A model generated the notes under the pieces. That model saw only the letters and a list, made by a program, of their open reading frames with translations, searched no databases and was not told the DNA's origin. The translations under genes and the position numbers were made by a program. Source: Diprion similis (Eukaryota; Arthropoda; Insecta; Hymenoptera; Diprionidae). Taken from it: a DNA stretch of 64,000 bases. The DNA lies in assembly GCF_021155765.1 (NCBI RefSeq), contig NC_060118.1, positions 5,704,001 to 5,768,000 of the forward strand, read 5' to 3'. Below, one piece after another: positions 11,867-23,641 of this stretch (position 1 is the first letter of the stretch; every line of letters begins with the position of its first letter).

Positions 11867-13288
11867 ATGAAGTTCATTTTACGTTTATTTTTACTTAGCA
11901 GTGTTGTTTATTGTCAAAAAGCAACATTCATTGAGTTACCAGCTCTGGACGCAGGATACCATGTCCACGTTGGAGAACAATTTATCTCGGAAATGGAATG
12001 CATCAAAAAATTGGACGGTGTTTTAAAGGCTAGATGGACGGAGGATTTGGTTCAAGTCCCAACAGAATATCTGGGCAATCTTCCTACCATTCCATGGGAA
12101 GATAAAGAATCAATTTACACAAGGTACAACACGTTAGAAGACGAATGGCTAATAGAGGGAGGTTCGCCAGAAAAGAAGATAAGTCAATGCATTAAAAAAA
12201 TTGTGTCCGACGTGCGCGTTCCTTTGACGAATCAAGGTGAGCTCGATTGTGTCGCAAAATTGATTTCCACCCATACCATAGACGAGACTTATCATCAACG
12301 GAATTTTGAAGATCTAGTGAACACTTCGTCCGCAGAACAACTGCCGTTTCGTAAGTTTATTAGTTTCCCCGAGATCGTCGACCTTATTTTTCAAAACAGA
12401 CAACCCAGCTCTTGGACTAACTTGGAAAGACTTCTATATGCGCATACAATGGGTTACGTGCTTACGGACGCAGATAGAAATCGTCGAAACTACTTTACGA
12501 CTCAGAATTGCGATTGGGTGAATCTAAAAGCCCTACGAGAGGCGCCGAGTGAAGTGTCAAAGCTAAACGAGTTTTCGTCACAAGTGCGTCATGCGGTTAA
12601 CAAGCAACTGGCCGGAAAGTTGGTAAAAAATTGGAACTTGAATGAGATTTTATCAACAGACAGATACGAACTCTGGACGAAAACCCGCCAAAACATGACG
12701 ATGATGCTTGAGAGGGAAGTCGAAAGGCTTCGCAATGAAAAACGTGATCCTCAATGGTTATGCGAGTACGCCACGGAACTGGCGACATACTTCACGGAGA
12801 TGCAATCGAATATTTTATTAACCGAAGAACTGCAACCGATACGTTTGGAATCGTCAGACCTTGCCTCAAGATCCAGAAGAATCGAGGAGGCTTTGTCAGG
12901 GCTGAATAATACGCGACATTCTTTGATAAGGAATCGAGTGAAGAATATTGCCGACGAACAGGAAAATGGGACAAGATGTTTATCTGCGTTTCTTCGTTTG
13001 GTACAAAATCATAGAAGATATCAGCTTGCTTCAGCATTTATAGATGAAGCGTACGTGTATCCGGAGATATTTTGTAAAAGCGGCATCAAAAATCCAGGTC
13101 TGATTCAATTCACCTTCTGCAATTGTGTTGGAACTTTTTGTGTTTCGCATTCCTTGGCTGCCCTCTTTGCAGAAGAATATGTTCTTGTAAAAGGATCAGA
13201 TGGCATCTATAAAGTTGTTAGGAGCGGAATTAAAAGTCAACGGAAGGTTACACATTGCCATACTTTGGGTAATTCTAACAGGAATTAA
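11867..13288 (+). CDS. Secreted Cys-rich protein of unknown family, paralog A
   Basis: A single uninterrupted exon of 473 aa. The start is the ATG at 11867, which begins a clear signal peptide (MKFILRLFLLSSVVYC). I do not recognise the family. The mature part has 11 cysteines, all present at matching places in the paralog at 15759-17165. The most conserved block is near the C-terminus: FTFCNCVGTFCVSHSLAALF, followed by VVRSG and a final HCHTLGN. Other shared blocks are EQLPFRKFISF, CDWVN, LVKNWNLN, QWLCEYAT and QNHRRY. The middle (about 220-350) is rich in Lys/Glu/Arg and probably helical. N-glycosylation sequons occur (NTS, NMT, NGT). It lies tail to tail with its paralog, 2.5 kb apart. A secreted, disulphide-bonded protein is a safe inference; no enzymatic motif is visible. 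Confidence 0.85.
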   Translation: MKFILRLFLLSSVVYCQKATFIELPALDAGYHVHVGEQFISEMECIKKLDGVLKARWTEDLVQVPTEYLGNLPTIPWEDKESIYTRYNTLEDEWLIEGGSPEKKISQCIKKIVSDVRVPLTNQGELDCVAKLISTHTIDETYHQRNFEDLVNTSSAEQLPFRKFISFPEIVDLIFQNRQPSSWTNLERLLYAHTMGYVLTDADRNRRNYFTTQNCDWVNLKALREAPSEVSKLNEFSSQVRHAVNKQLAGKLVKNWNLNEILSTDRYELWTKTRQNMTMMLEREVERLRNEKRDPQWLCEYATELATYFTEMQSNILLTEELQPIRLESSDLASRSRRIEEALSGLNNTRHSLIRNRVKNIADEQENGTRCLSAFLRLVQNHRRYQLASAFIDEAYVYPEIFCKSGIKNPGLIQFTFCNCVGTFCVSHSLAALFAEEYVLVKGSDGIYKVVRSGIKSQRKVTHCHTLGNSNRN

Positions 13289-13681
13289 AAGCTAAATTTT
13301 ACGGACTACAAGTTTAATTCTATTCTTCGATACATGATCCCGAACTCTTAAATTGAAATATCGACCAATCAGTTGCAGTTTATTTTTGAAATCTCATCTA
13401 GTCAATTTAATTAATAATGAAGTATATATAAATTTCCATGAAATGTACTATAAAAATTCTACTACGTGTTACTATTTTTCTTGATTATGCTCACTCGTAA
13501 TCTATTTTTTTTTAGTTTTTTTTTCCTATAACTATTGCGATAATTTTATGTTGATACAACAATGACTTGATGCTGAGACTTCATTTAAACGAAAAATTAT
13601 AGTAAACTAAAAATAGAATAGATTTATCGTTGCCATAACTAGGAAACGTAGTAGTGCTTACTGACAACTGTAATCATACTA

Positions 13682-13687
13682 AATAAA
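13682..13687 (+). terminator. Possible polyadenylation signal of paralog A
   Basis: AATAAA about 390 bases after the stop codon; no earlier canonical hexamer was noticed. Confidence 0.35.
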
Positions 13688-15418
13688 AAGTTACTTGTAC
13701 GAAAATTTACTGTAATTTCAAAAATATTTGAACCAGAATTTGTTAGTATCTGTAAGAAATGAAATTTTTTTCGATGCAATTCAAAAAACTAAACATGACG
13801 AAGAATTCTTTGTAAGGATTATAATGTATCAATAGATAATAATTAAATGCTGTAACGGCCGTTTGCTATCATTAGATGGTAGTAAATGTGGAGCTGGATT
13901 TTTTCACCAAAAATTTTCGTCAAGTTTATAAACTTGAATAAAAAGAATTCCCAAACCATTCAAGAATTCTTTTCTTTTTATTCACATTTTCATATTTCTC
14001 ATTGGATTCAGAATATCATTTATGTTGTTTCCCGACTTGTCAAGTTGTATAGTAACATCAAGACAATGGTTAGAATATAATTATAAAAATATTGTTTAAT
14101 ACAGCGTCCAATCTACAAGAAGCAAACAACCTTTATCCATTCGAATCGGCTAAGCCTTTGAGTATGAGGAAAAAATTGCAATACATTCTTCACATGCTCT
14201 GATTGGGGCTGATGACACCTTATTGTTAGTACAGTTGACCTTCCAACTTCTGATTTCTGACTTTTCTGTAATGGAATGACGTTGGGAGCATTTGGTATGT
14301 ATAGAACCCCAATTCTTTTGGCATGGAATGTACCAGTTTTTGAAGAGAACGCTTTGAACGGGACAGTAAGGCATTACCATCTAATCCTTGGCACGATTCT
14401 TAATGCGGCACGGTTTACCTGCAGTACTTACACTGTTAAAAATTTTTTCATTGAACTTCCTATATACTGTACTGGAAGTTTTATTCGGATATGGAACAGT
14501 GAATTCATCATGCGTTCACCGTTTATTCAATTAACAAAAAGAATAAATTTGCTACACAATTCAATAAATTCAAACTACTTTTTTGTATTTTTTTTTATTC
14601 ATTTTAGTAAAATCAAACATTTTTATCGTAAATTTAATGTAAATACATAGTAATTTACGTCGCTACACCGAATTTGGAAATTTATAAGCTGATGTCGTAA
14701 TTTGGTAACTGTTTTGTAAAATAAATGTGTTGTAAATTCACAATAATTTTTAACTGTGTACCGTAAAAAGTGGCTTTATTCAGCTGGCTGTGTGTTATAG
14801 TAAATAATCGAGGTCAAGAATCAACGGCTTGAATTCCTGGACCTCTCGAGTATTGCCAACTATCTGAATGGCGAAGGACATCAACACTCGCTTTGAGAGT
14901 TTGGCATTTCGATAATGATCAAGATCACGTTTTCGCATTCTTGGATCCGAAGCAGTTGTTGATTAAATTATCGATAATGTCATGGCTATGCGGCATATTA
15001 CTAAAATTTACATTTAGAAATAAGTTTGAAATATTTTATTCGTTATAACAATGGTTCCTAACTAAATAGGAGTTGTTTGTATAAATAACCGAACACAACT
15101 TAATGTACCAATCGATAAAGTTGAAACCTGTATATCAGGGAGTGGAATAACATTAATAAAATAAACGTTGGATAACGTGTCAGTTTAAGTGCAAAAAAAG
15201 TAAAAAAAAAAAAAAAACACTTTGCTACATCGTATGATTTATTTAACTTTTTGTAAAATTCACCGTTAAGAACAAGATTAAAGTTTCGTTTTAACATAAT
15301 ACATACATATTTCTAAAACTCCGTACATCAATAATTCGGATAAAAATACACAGGGTTTCATGTATAATCTAGATTATCGTTATGTCATTATTTTTCAGTC
15401 TGCAACGTACAAAAATAT

Positions 15419-15442
15419 ATGTGTGTGTGTGTGCGTGTGTAT
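15419..15442. repeat. (TG)n microsatellite
   Basis: About ten TG/CG dinucleotides with a single interruption. Confidence 0.8.
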
Positions 15443-15697
15443 TTGTTGAATTAAATTCACACTAATTAGTACAGATTGAGTATACGGTTTCTGGTATTGT
15501 TTTCTCACTACCGCACTTTCAATTATGGGATATCTATTTTCTAAAAATATTTATAATTGCATTAGCTTTGTGAACTGCAATCTCTTTCTCAGAATGGATT
15601 ATCTGACAGTAACTAATAATAAGTTATATATTCTACGAATCTGTTAAAATGCTCAAGTTTAACATTCTACCGCTTGGATGTCATCGACTAGTACACT

Positions 15698-15703
15698 TTT
15701 AAT
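15698..15703 (-). terminator. Possible polyadenylation signal of paralog B
   Basis: Read on the minus strand this is ATTAAA, 56 bases past the stop codon of the gene ending at 15759. It is a common variant hexamer. Confidence 0.35.
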
Positions 15704-15758
15704 ATAGAAAAGAAAATACGTGACATATTGAACAAATTTTTGGTAGATGAGTAAAACT

Positions 15759-17165
15759 TTAATAAATATAATTCCCATTTGCCAAAGTATGGCAGTGTAT
15801 AATTTTTCGGTGGCTCTTACTTCCGCTTCTTACTACGTGATAGGTACCATCAGGTCTCTGGGCAATCACATACTCGTCTGCAAATAGGGCTGCGAGGGGA
15901 TGTGCGATACAAAAACTTCCGATACAATTGCAAAATGTAACTTGAACTAAGCCAAAGTTCTGAGGTGTTCCTGTACAGTATATCTCCGGATATGAGTAAC
16001 GTTCGTCGATAAAAGCTGAAGCAATATCGTATCTCCTGTGGTTTTGTATAAGATGTAAGAATGCAAACATGCAAGTAGTTCCTATTTCATATTTGTCGGC
16101 AATGATTTTTATAGCGGAATGACGGAAGTCGCGTAGCTTTCCCAACGCCTTTTCAACAGCTCTGGCTTTTGAAGCAACGCCCGAGACTTCTAAATACACC
16201 TTGGATTTGTCTTCCGTAAGTAAAATGCTCAATTGTTCAGCAGAAAATTTTCCAGCAAGTTTTGTCGCATACTCGCAGAGCCACTGAGCATCCTTCTTCT
16301 GCTTTTGCAGTTTCTCAACCTCTTTTTCGAGCTTCCGTAACATATCTTTACGAGCGTTCAGCCATCGCTCGTATGTGTTCCTGGGTATGGTTGAGTTCAA
16401 GTTCCAATTTTTAACCAGTTGACCGGCGAGCTCTTTGTTAACTGAACGGCGAACTTGCGACGTAAACTCTTTGAACTTTGCCGACTGGCTCGAAAGTTCT
16501 CGCAAATTCTTTGCATTCACCCAATCACAGTCCTGACTCCCGACGTAAGTCCGCCGCACTCTGTCTTCATCAGTGACCAAATAACTCTCCGCGTGTTCGT
16601 ACAAAACTCTTTCCAGATCTGTCAACGCGTCTGGATTTCGATTTTGAAATAATATTTCCACGAGCTCTATGAAACTGATGAACTTACGGAATGGAAGTTG
16701 TTCGCGTGCGGTGGCTTTCAACAAGCTTTCGAATTCCTCCTCGTGGTCAAGCTCTCTGACGACGTGAGTCGAAAATAAGTCATTTAGACATTGTATTTCG
16801 GCCTGACTCATCAGAGGAACAACTTCCGACACGATATTTCGAAAACACTGATCTATTCTCTTCGCTGGTAAATTGTCATTCATTAGCCATTCTTCTTCCA
16901 GGGTGTCGTATCTCGTGTATGATGAATCCTTGGCTTGCCACCAAATCTTGCCGAGATTTCCAAGATCCATTGTCGGAATTTTCTTCATTTCTCCTAGCCA
17001 TTTTACTTTTAATAAGGCATCCAAATTTTTTAAGCATTTTACTTCGGAAAAGTATTTTTCACCAATCTCAACAGGGTATTCCAGATTATTTGCTGGCAAG
17101 TCGATGAATGAAGTCTTTTGGCCGTACACAACACTGCTGAGAACTAATAGCAAAATTAAAATCAT
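15759..17165 (-). CDS. Secreted Cys-rich protein of unknown family, paralog B
   Basis: A single exon of 468 aa whose ATG at 17165 opens a signal peptide (MILILLLVLSSVVYGQ). By eye about half of its residues are identical to paralog A along the full length, with few gaps. All 11 cysteines of the mature chain match. The C-terminal FCNCIGSFC block, EQLPFRKFISF, LVKNWNLN and QWLCEYAT are nearly unchanged. The pair arose by an inverted tandem duplication. Both frames are intact, so both copies are probably functional. I do not recognise the family; related copies may exist elsewhere in the genome. Confidence 0.85.
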   Translation of the reverse strand: MILILLLVLSSVVYGQKTSFIDLPANNLEYPVEIGEKYFSEVKCLKNLDALLKVKWLGEMKKIPTMDLGNLGKIWWQAKDSSYTRYDTLEEEWLMNDNLPAKRIDQCFRNIVSEVVPLMSQAEIQCLNDLFSTHVVRELDHEEEFESLLKATAREQLPFRKFISFIELVEILFQNRNPDALTDLERVLYEHAESYLVTDEDRVRRTYVGSQDCDWVNAKNLRELSSQSAKFKEFTSQVRRSVNKELAGQLVKNWNLNSTIPRNTYERWLNARKDMLRKLEKEVEKLQKQKKDAQWLCEYATKLAGKFSAEQLSILLTEDKSKVYLEVSGVASKARAVEKALGKLRDFRHSAIKIIADKYEIGTTCMFAFLHLIQNHRRYDIASAFIDERYSYPEIYCTGTPQNFGLVQVTFCNCIGSFCIAHPLAALFADEYVIAQRPDGTYHVVRSGSKSHRKIIHCHTLANGNYIY

Positions 17166-17211
17166 GGTTCCACTGCGACTTACTAGTCTCTACGCTTTCA
17201 CAGTCGGCCGT

Positions 17212-17218
17212 GTTATAC
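17212..17218 (-). promoter_or_regulatory. TATA-like element of paralog B
   Basis: On the minus strand this reads GTATAAC, 53 bp before the ATG. It mirrors the element in front of paralog A. Confidence 0.5.
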
Positions 17219-17689
17219 ACACAGATGTCCACGTGATCTTGCTTCGCACTTTTCATATGATGCGCCACCAATAACCGGCTGCAAATTATACGAATAGCGA
17301 TTCGAGCGGAGGCTAACTCCCCTTCACCTTCCGCACGCAATTATTCATTCAGGTGTAAAACCAGTTTTAATATGATTGTTTAGTTTGAGTAACAGGATTA
17401 ATAAAATAGTAAACATTATACAGTAGAATAATTTTATCTATTAGCCAGGTGTTTACATCGACGTAGTTTTCAACGCAGCACGTTTAATTTTGTTATCAAT
17501 GAAATGTTCTTTATTTCTTTTGTTTTTTAACTTCTTAGTTTCTGAACTTACATAAATTCAACGTTGTGTGAGGTATTTCAACGTTCTAAATGCTGCGATT
17601 AGAATTTTTTTTCAAAATTTAACACAATATGAAAAGGAATGAATTAAACCGAGAATCAAACATGTACGAAATTTTTTTTTCATATTGTG

Positions 17690-19260
17690 CATCCAGAATA
17701 ACTTCGGAAAACAATAGTATCTCTCTAACTGTTGGTCCTACGGTTGCTCTATTTGTCTTTTCCACATTTCAAAGAGTTGAGTTAGTCTGTTCAAAGTCGA
17801 ACAAATTGATTCCGGACGAAAGAATTTCTGGGTTAATAATCGGGAAGAAAAAATAACGCAACTCTTTGGAACGATGGATTTGAAGTTACCCCCAATACAC
17901 GTAAAATTTCTACCGGGTTTTCAAAATAGAGGTGAATAAAAATCACAAATGTATAGCTACCGAGTTTCGGCTGTGTGATCAATATTCCTTAATTCTAGTA
18001 GAAGTGTTCAGGTGTCAGTTTTAAGTAATTTGAAAAGTGGCCACATGATATGAAAGTGAGGGCAAAAGAATTGCAAAAGTATGATTGACCATTATATAAT
18101 GATTCAGATTTTTATAGTATAAAAAAAAGTGACATATGTATTATCTTAAGCAGATTATGAATTTCATTATTAAGATAGTCATTGTCGGAATTGATAAATA
18201 TAGTTCAACTTTCAGCTTGCGCACAGTGCGAAACACTATCGCAGGATACGATATATTATGGGTCATATTTTATTGTTACTATTTTATGTAACTTGGATTG
18301 AAATAAATAAAGAATTGTATGTTCCGATATATTGGGTATCCGTATTTTCTGAGCTGTTGGTCCCACCATGACTGTAACGCCTTTTTGGTATCGTTGATGG
18401 ATAATCAGAGTGGAAGGAATCGTAAAAATACAATCTGCGACATAAAATTTGTTGTTCCGACGATCAAAAAGCAAAGAAAGGCTAACCCCTTTGAATTTTT
18501 GGAGACAACGACTTTGGAGAATGCTGGAATCAATTTTTTCATGCATTTTTCAAATGTAATTTTGCGAGTGAAATCGATAAGTCGCGGCCCGACTACGCTG
18601 CGAGCATTGCCTGGACAGTTACTGCCATAAGACAATAGATTTCCATCGTAATTTCTGTACTGTTGGTCCTACGCTTAGTTTGATATGTTTTTTGCGTTCC
18701 TGGGGGTCCAATTAGTCCGGACAGGGTCATACTAATCGGTTCGTGAACAAAAGATTTTCGACTCGAAAGACAAGTTTGGCTAGCTCTTTGGATTTCTGGC
18801 AGAAATTTCGTCAATTTTAAAAAGTGCTGCGATTGATTGTTGAGGGCGTTAGTCCGACGTGATTTCGCGAGTGAAATCGTTTAAGCGCAGTCCCAACACG
18901 CTGCGAGCAACGGATCGAAAGTTACAGCCAAAAACCGAAAGACGTATTTTCTACATTTTTTGCTGATGGTGCTTGCGTCGTAATTTCTCTGCTATTGGTC
19001 CTCCGCTCTTTTTGCTGTGTTTTCTGAGTTCCTGGGGGTGCAATTAGTCAACAGAGAGCGATACAAATCGATTCGGAGACAAAAAATTCTCGGCTCCGAA
19101 AATGACCAAAAAAGTAAGGCTTACCCCTTTGGATTTTTGGCAAGAATTTCGACGACTTCAGAAAGTGCTGGAATCAATTCTTTGAGGCACTATTCCGACG
19201 TAATTTTGCGAGAGAAATCGATTGAGCGCAGTCCCAATACGCTGCGAGCAACTGATCAAA
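17690..19260. repeat. Diverged left edge of the satellite
   Basis: Units are recognisable but have many substitutions and irregular lengths (about 309 to 321 bp). The last of them, near 19010-19150, carries the AAATCGATTC / AAAATGACCAAAAAAG variant that otherwise occurs only at the right edge. Confidence 0.8.
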
Positions 19261-22200
19261 AGTTACAGCCAAAAAACTGCAGAATTTCATCGTCATTTCT
19301 CTGCTGTAGGTCCTACGCTTTTTTTGATGTGATTTTCGAGTTCCTGGGGTTCCGATTAGCCAAGAAACGGTCATACAAATCAATTCGGAAACCAGAAATT
19401 TTCGGCTCCAAAAATCGCAAAAAAGTAAGGCTAACCCCTTTGGATTTTTGCTGAAAATTTCGACGACTTTGAAAAGTGCTGCAACCAATTCTTTGGGGCA
19501 CTATTCCGACGTAATTTTGCGAGAGAAATCGATTGAGCGCAGTCCCAATACGCTGCGAGCAACTGATCATAAGTTACAGCCAAAAAACTGCAGAATCTCG
19601 TCGTCATTTCTCTGTTGATGGTCCTACGCTCTTTTTTAAGTGATTTTTGAGTTCCTGAGGTTCCAATTAGCCAAGAAACGGTCAAACAAATCAATTCGGA
19701 GACCCGAAATTTTCGGCTCCAAAAATCGCTAAAAAAGTAAGGCTAACCCCTTTGAATTTTTGGCGAAAATTTCGACCACTTTGAAAAGTGCTGAAATCAA
19801 TTCGTTGGGGCACTATTCCGACGTAATTTCGCAAGAGAAATCGATTAAGCGCAGTCCCAATACGCTGCAAGCAACTGATCAAAAGTTACAGCCAAAAAAC
19901 TGCAGAATTTCATCGTCATTTCTCTGCTGTAGGTCCTACGCTTTTTTTGATGTGATTTTCGAGTTCCTGGGGTTCCAATTAGCCAAGAAACGGTCATACA
20001 AATCAATTCGGTGACCAGAAATTTTCGGCTCCAAAAATCGCAAAAAAGTAAGGCTAACCCCTTTGAATTTTTGGCGAAAATTTCGACCACTTTGAAAAGT
20101 GCTGAAATCAATTCGTTGGGGCACTATTCCGACGTAATCTCGCAAGAGAAATCGATTGAGCGCAGTCCCAATACGCTGCGAGCAACTGATCAAAAGTTAC
20201 AGCCAAAAAACTGCAGAATTTCATTGTCATTTCTCTGCTGTAGGTCCTACGCTTTTTTTGATGTGATTTTCGAGTTCCTGGGGTTCCGATTAGCCAAGAA
20301 ACGGTCATACAAATCAATTCGGAGACCAGAAATTTTCGGCTCCAAAAATCGCAAAAAAGTGAGGCTAACCCCTTTGGATTTTTGCTGAAAATTTCGACGA
20401 CTTTGAAAAGTGCTGCAACCAATTCTTTGGGGCACTATTCCGACGTAATTTTGCGAGAGAAATCGATTGAGCGCAGTCCCAATACGCTGCGAGCAACTGA
20501 TCATAAGTTACAGCCAAAAAACTGCAGAATCTCGTCGTCATTTCTTTGTTGATGGTCCTACGCTCTTTTTTAAGTGATTTTCGAGTTCCTGGGGTTCCGA
20601 TTAGCCAAGAAACGGTCAAACAAATCAATTCGGAGACCAGAAATTTTCGGCTCCAAAAATCGCAAAAAAGTGAGGCTAACCCCTTTGGATTTTTGCTGAA
20701 AATTTCGACGACTTTGAAAAGTGCTGCAACCAGTTCTTTGGGGCACTATTCCGACGTAATTTTGCGAGAGAAATCGATTGAGCGCAGTCCCAATACGCTG
20801 CGAGCAACTGATCATAAGTTACAGCCAAAAAACTGCAGAATCTCGTCGTCATTTCTCTGTTGATGGTCCTACGCTCTTTTTTAAGTGATTTTCGAGTTCC
20901 TGGGGTTCCGATTAGCCAAGAAACGGTCAAACAAATCAATTCGGAGACCAGAAATTTTCGGCTCCAAAAATCGCTGAAAAAGTAAGGCTAACCCCTTTGA
21001 ATTTTTGGCGAAAATTTCGACCTCTTTGAAAAGTGCTGAAATCAATTCGTTGGGGCACTATTCCGACGTAATCTCGCAAGAGAAATCGATTGAGCGCAGT
21101 CCCAATACGCTGCGAGCAACTGATCAAAAGTTACAGCCAAAAAACTGCAGAATTTCATCGTCATTTCTCTGCTGTAGGTCCTACGCTTTTTTTGATGTGA
21201 GTTTCGAGTTCCTGGGGTTCCGATTAGCCAAGAAACGGAGTTACAAATCAATTCGAAGACCAGAAATTTTCGGCTCCAAAAATCGCAAAAAAGTAAGGCA
21301 AACCCCTTTGGATTTTTGCTGAAAATTTCGACGACTTTGAAAAGAGCTGCAACCAATTCTTTGAGGCACTATTCCGACGTAATTTTGCGAGAGAAATCGA
21401 TTGAGCGCAGTCCCAATACGCTGCGAGCAACTGATCAAAAGTTACAGCCAAAAAACTGCAGAATCTCGTCGTCATTTCTCTGTTGATGGTCCTACGCTCT
21501 TTTTTAAGTGATTTTTGAGTTCCTGGGGTTCCGATTAGCCAAGAAACGGTCAAACAAATCAATTCGGAGACCAGAAATTTTCGGCTCCAAAAATCGCTAA
21601 AAAAGTAAGGCTAACCCCTTTGAATTTTTGGCGAAAATTTCGACCACTTTGAAAAGTGCTGAAATCAATTCGTTGGGGCACCATTCCGACGTAATTTCGC
21701 AAGAGAAATCGATTGAGCGCAGTCCCAATACGCTGCGAGCAACTGATCAAAAGTTACAGCCAAAAAACTGCAGAATTTCATCGTCATTTCTCTGCTGTTG
21801 GTCCTACGCTTATTTTGATGTGATTTTCGAGGTCCGAGGGTCCCAATTAGCCAAGAAACGGTCATACAAATCAATTCGAAGACCAGAAATTTTCGACTCC
21901 AAAAATCGCAAAAAAGTAAGGCTAACCCCTTTGAATTTTTGGCGAAAATTTCGACCACTTTGAAAAGTGCTGAAATCAATTCGTTGGGGCACTATTCCGA
22001 CGTAATTTCGCGAGAGAAATCGATTAAGCGCAGTCCCAATACGCTGCGAGCAACTGATCAAAAGTTACAGCCAAAAAACTGTAGAATTTCATCGTCATTT
22101 CTCTGCTGTAGGTCCTACGCTTTTTTTGATGTGATTTTCGAGTTCCTGGGGTTCCGATTAGCCAAGAAACGGTCATACAAATCAATTCGGAGACCAGAAA

Positions 22201-23641
22201 TTTTCGGCTCCAAAAATCGCAAAAAAGTAAGGCTAACCCCTTTGGATTTTTGCTGAAAATTTCGACGACTTTGAAAAGTGCTGCAACCAATTCTTTGGGG
22301 CAGTATTCCGACGTGATTTTGCGAGAGAAATCGATTGAGCGCAGTCCCAATACGCTGCGAGCAACTGATCATAAGTTACAGCCAAAAAACTGCAGAATCT
22401 CGTCGTCATTTCTCTGTTGATGATCCTACGCTCTTTTTTAAGTGATTTTTGAGTTCCTGGGGTTCCGATTAGCCAAGAAACGGTCATACAAATCAATTCG
22501 GAGACCAGAAATTTTCGGCTCCAAAAATCGCAAAAAAGTAAGGCTAACCCCTTTGGATTTTTGCTGAAAATTTCGACGACTTTGATAAGTGCTGCAACCA
22601 ATCCTTTGGGGCATTATTCCGACGTAATTTTGCGAGAGAAATCGATTGAGCGCAGTCCCAATACGCTGCGAGCAACTGATCAAAAGTTACAGCCAAAAAA
22701 CTGCAGAATTTCATCGTCATTTCTCTGCTGTAGGTCCTACGCTTTTTTTGATGTGAGTTTCGAGTTCCTGGGGTTCCGATTAGCCAAGAAACGGAGTTAC
22801 AAATCAATTCGAAGACCAGAAATTTTCGGCTCCAAAAATCGCAAAAAAGTAAGGCAAACCCCTTTGGATTTTTGCTGAAAATTTCGACGACTTTGAAAAG
22901 AGCTGCAACCAATTCTTTGAGGCACTATTCCGACGTAATTTTGCGAGAGAAATCGATTGAGCGCAGTCCCAATACGCTGCGAGCAACTGATCAAAAGTTA
23001 CAGCCAAAAAACTGCAGAATCTCGTCGTCATTTCTCTGTTGATGATCCTACGCTCTTTTTTAAGTGATTTTTGAGTTCCTGGGGTTCCGATTAGCCAAGA
23101 AACGGTCATACAAATCAATTCGGAGACCAGAAATTTTCGGCTCCAAAAATCGCAAAAAAGTAAGGCTAACCCCTTTGGATTTTTGCTGAAAATTTCGACG
23201 ACTTTGATAAGTGCTGCAACCAATTCTTTGGGGCATTATTCCGACGTAATTTTGCGAGAGAAATCGATTGAGCGCAGTCCCAATACGCTGCGAGCAACTG
23301 ATCAAAAGTTACAGCCAAAAAACTGCAGAATTTCATCGTCATTTCTCTGCTGTAGGTCCTACGCTTTTTTTGATGTGAGTTTCGAGTTCCTGGGGTTCCG
23401 ATTAGCCAAGAAACGGAGTTACAAATCAATTCGAAGACCAGAAATTTTCGGCTCCAAAAATCGCAAAAAAGTAAGGCAAACCCCTTTGGATTTTTGCTGA
23501 AAATTTCGACGACTTTGAAAAGAGCTGCAACCAATTCTTTGAGGCACTATTCCGACGTAATTTTGCGAGAGAAATCGATTGAGCGCAGTCCCAATACGCT
23601 GCGAGCAACTGATCAAAAGTTACAGCCAAAAAACTGCAGAA

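Larger units (their letters stand above)
13289..15758. other. Spacer between the two convergent paralogs
   Basis: This AT-rich spacer holds the two 3' ends and no supported gene. An open frame at 14276-14650 has no recognisable features. A TG microsatellite lies at 15419-15442. Confidence 0.5.
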
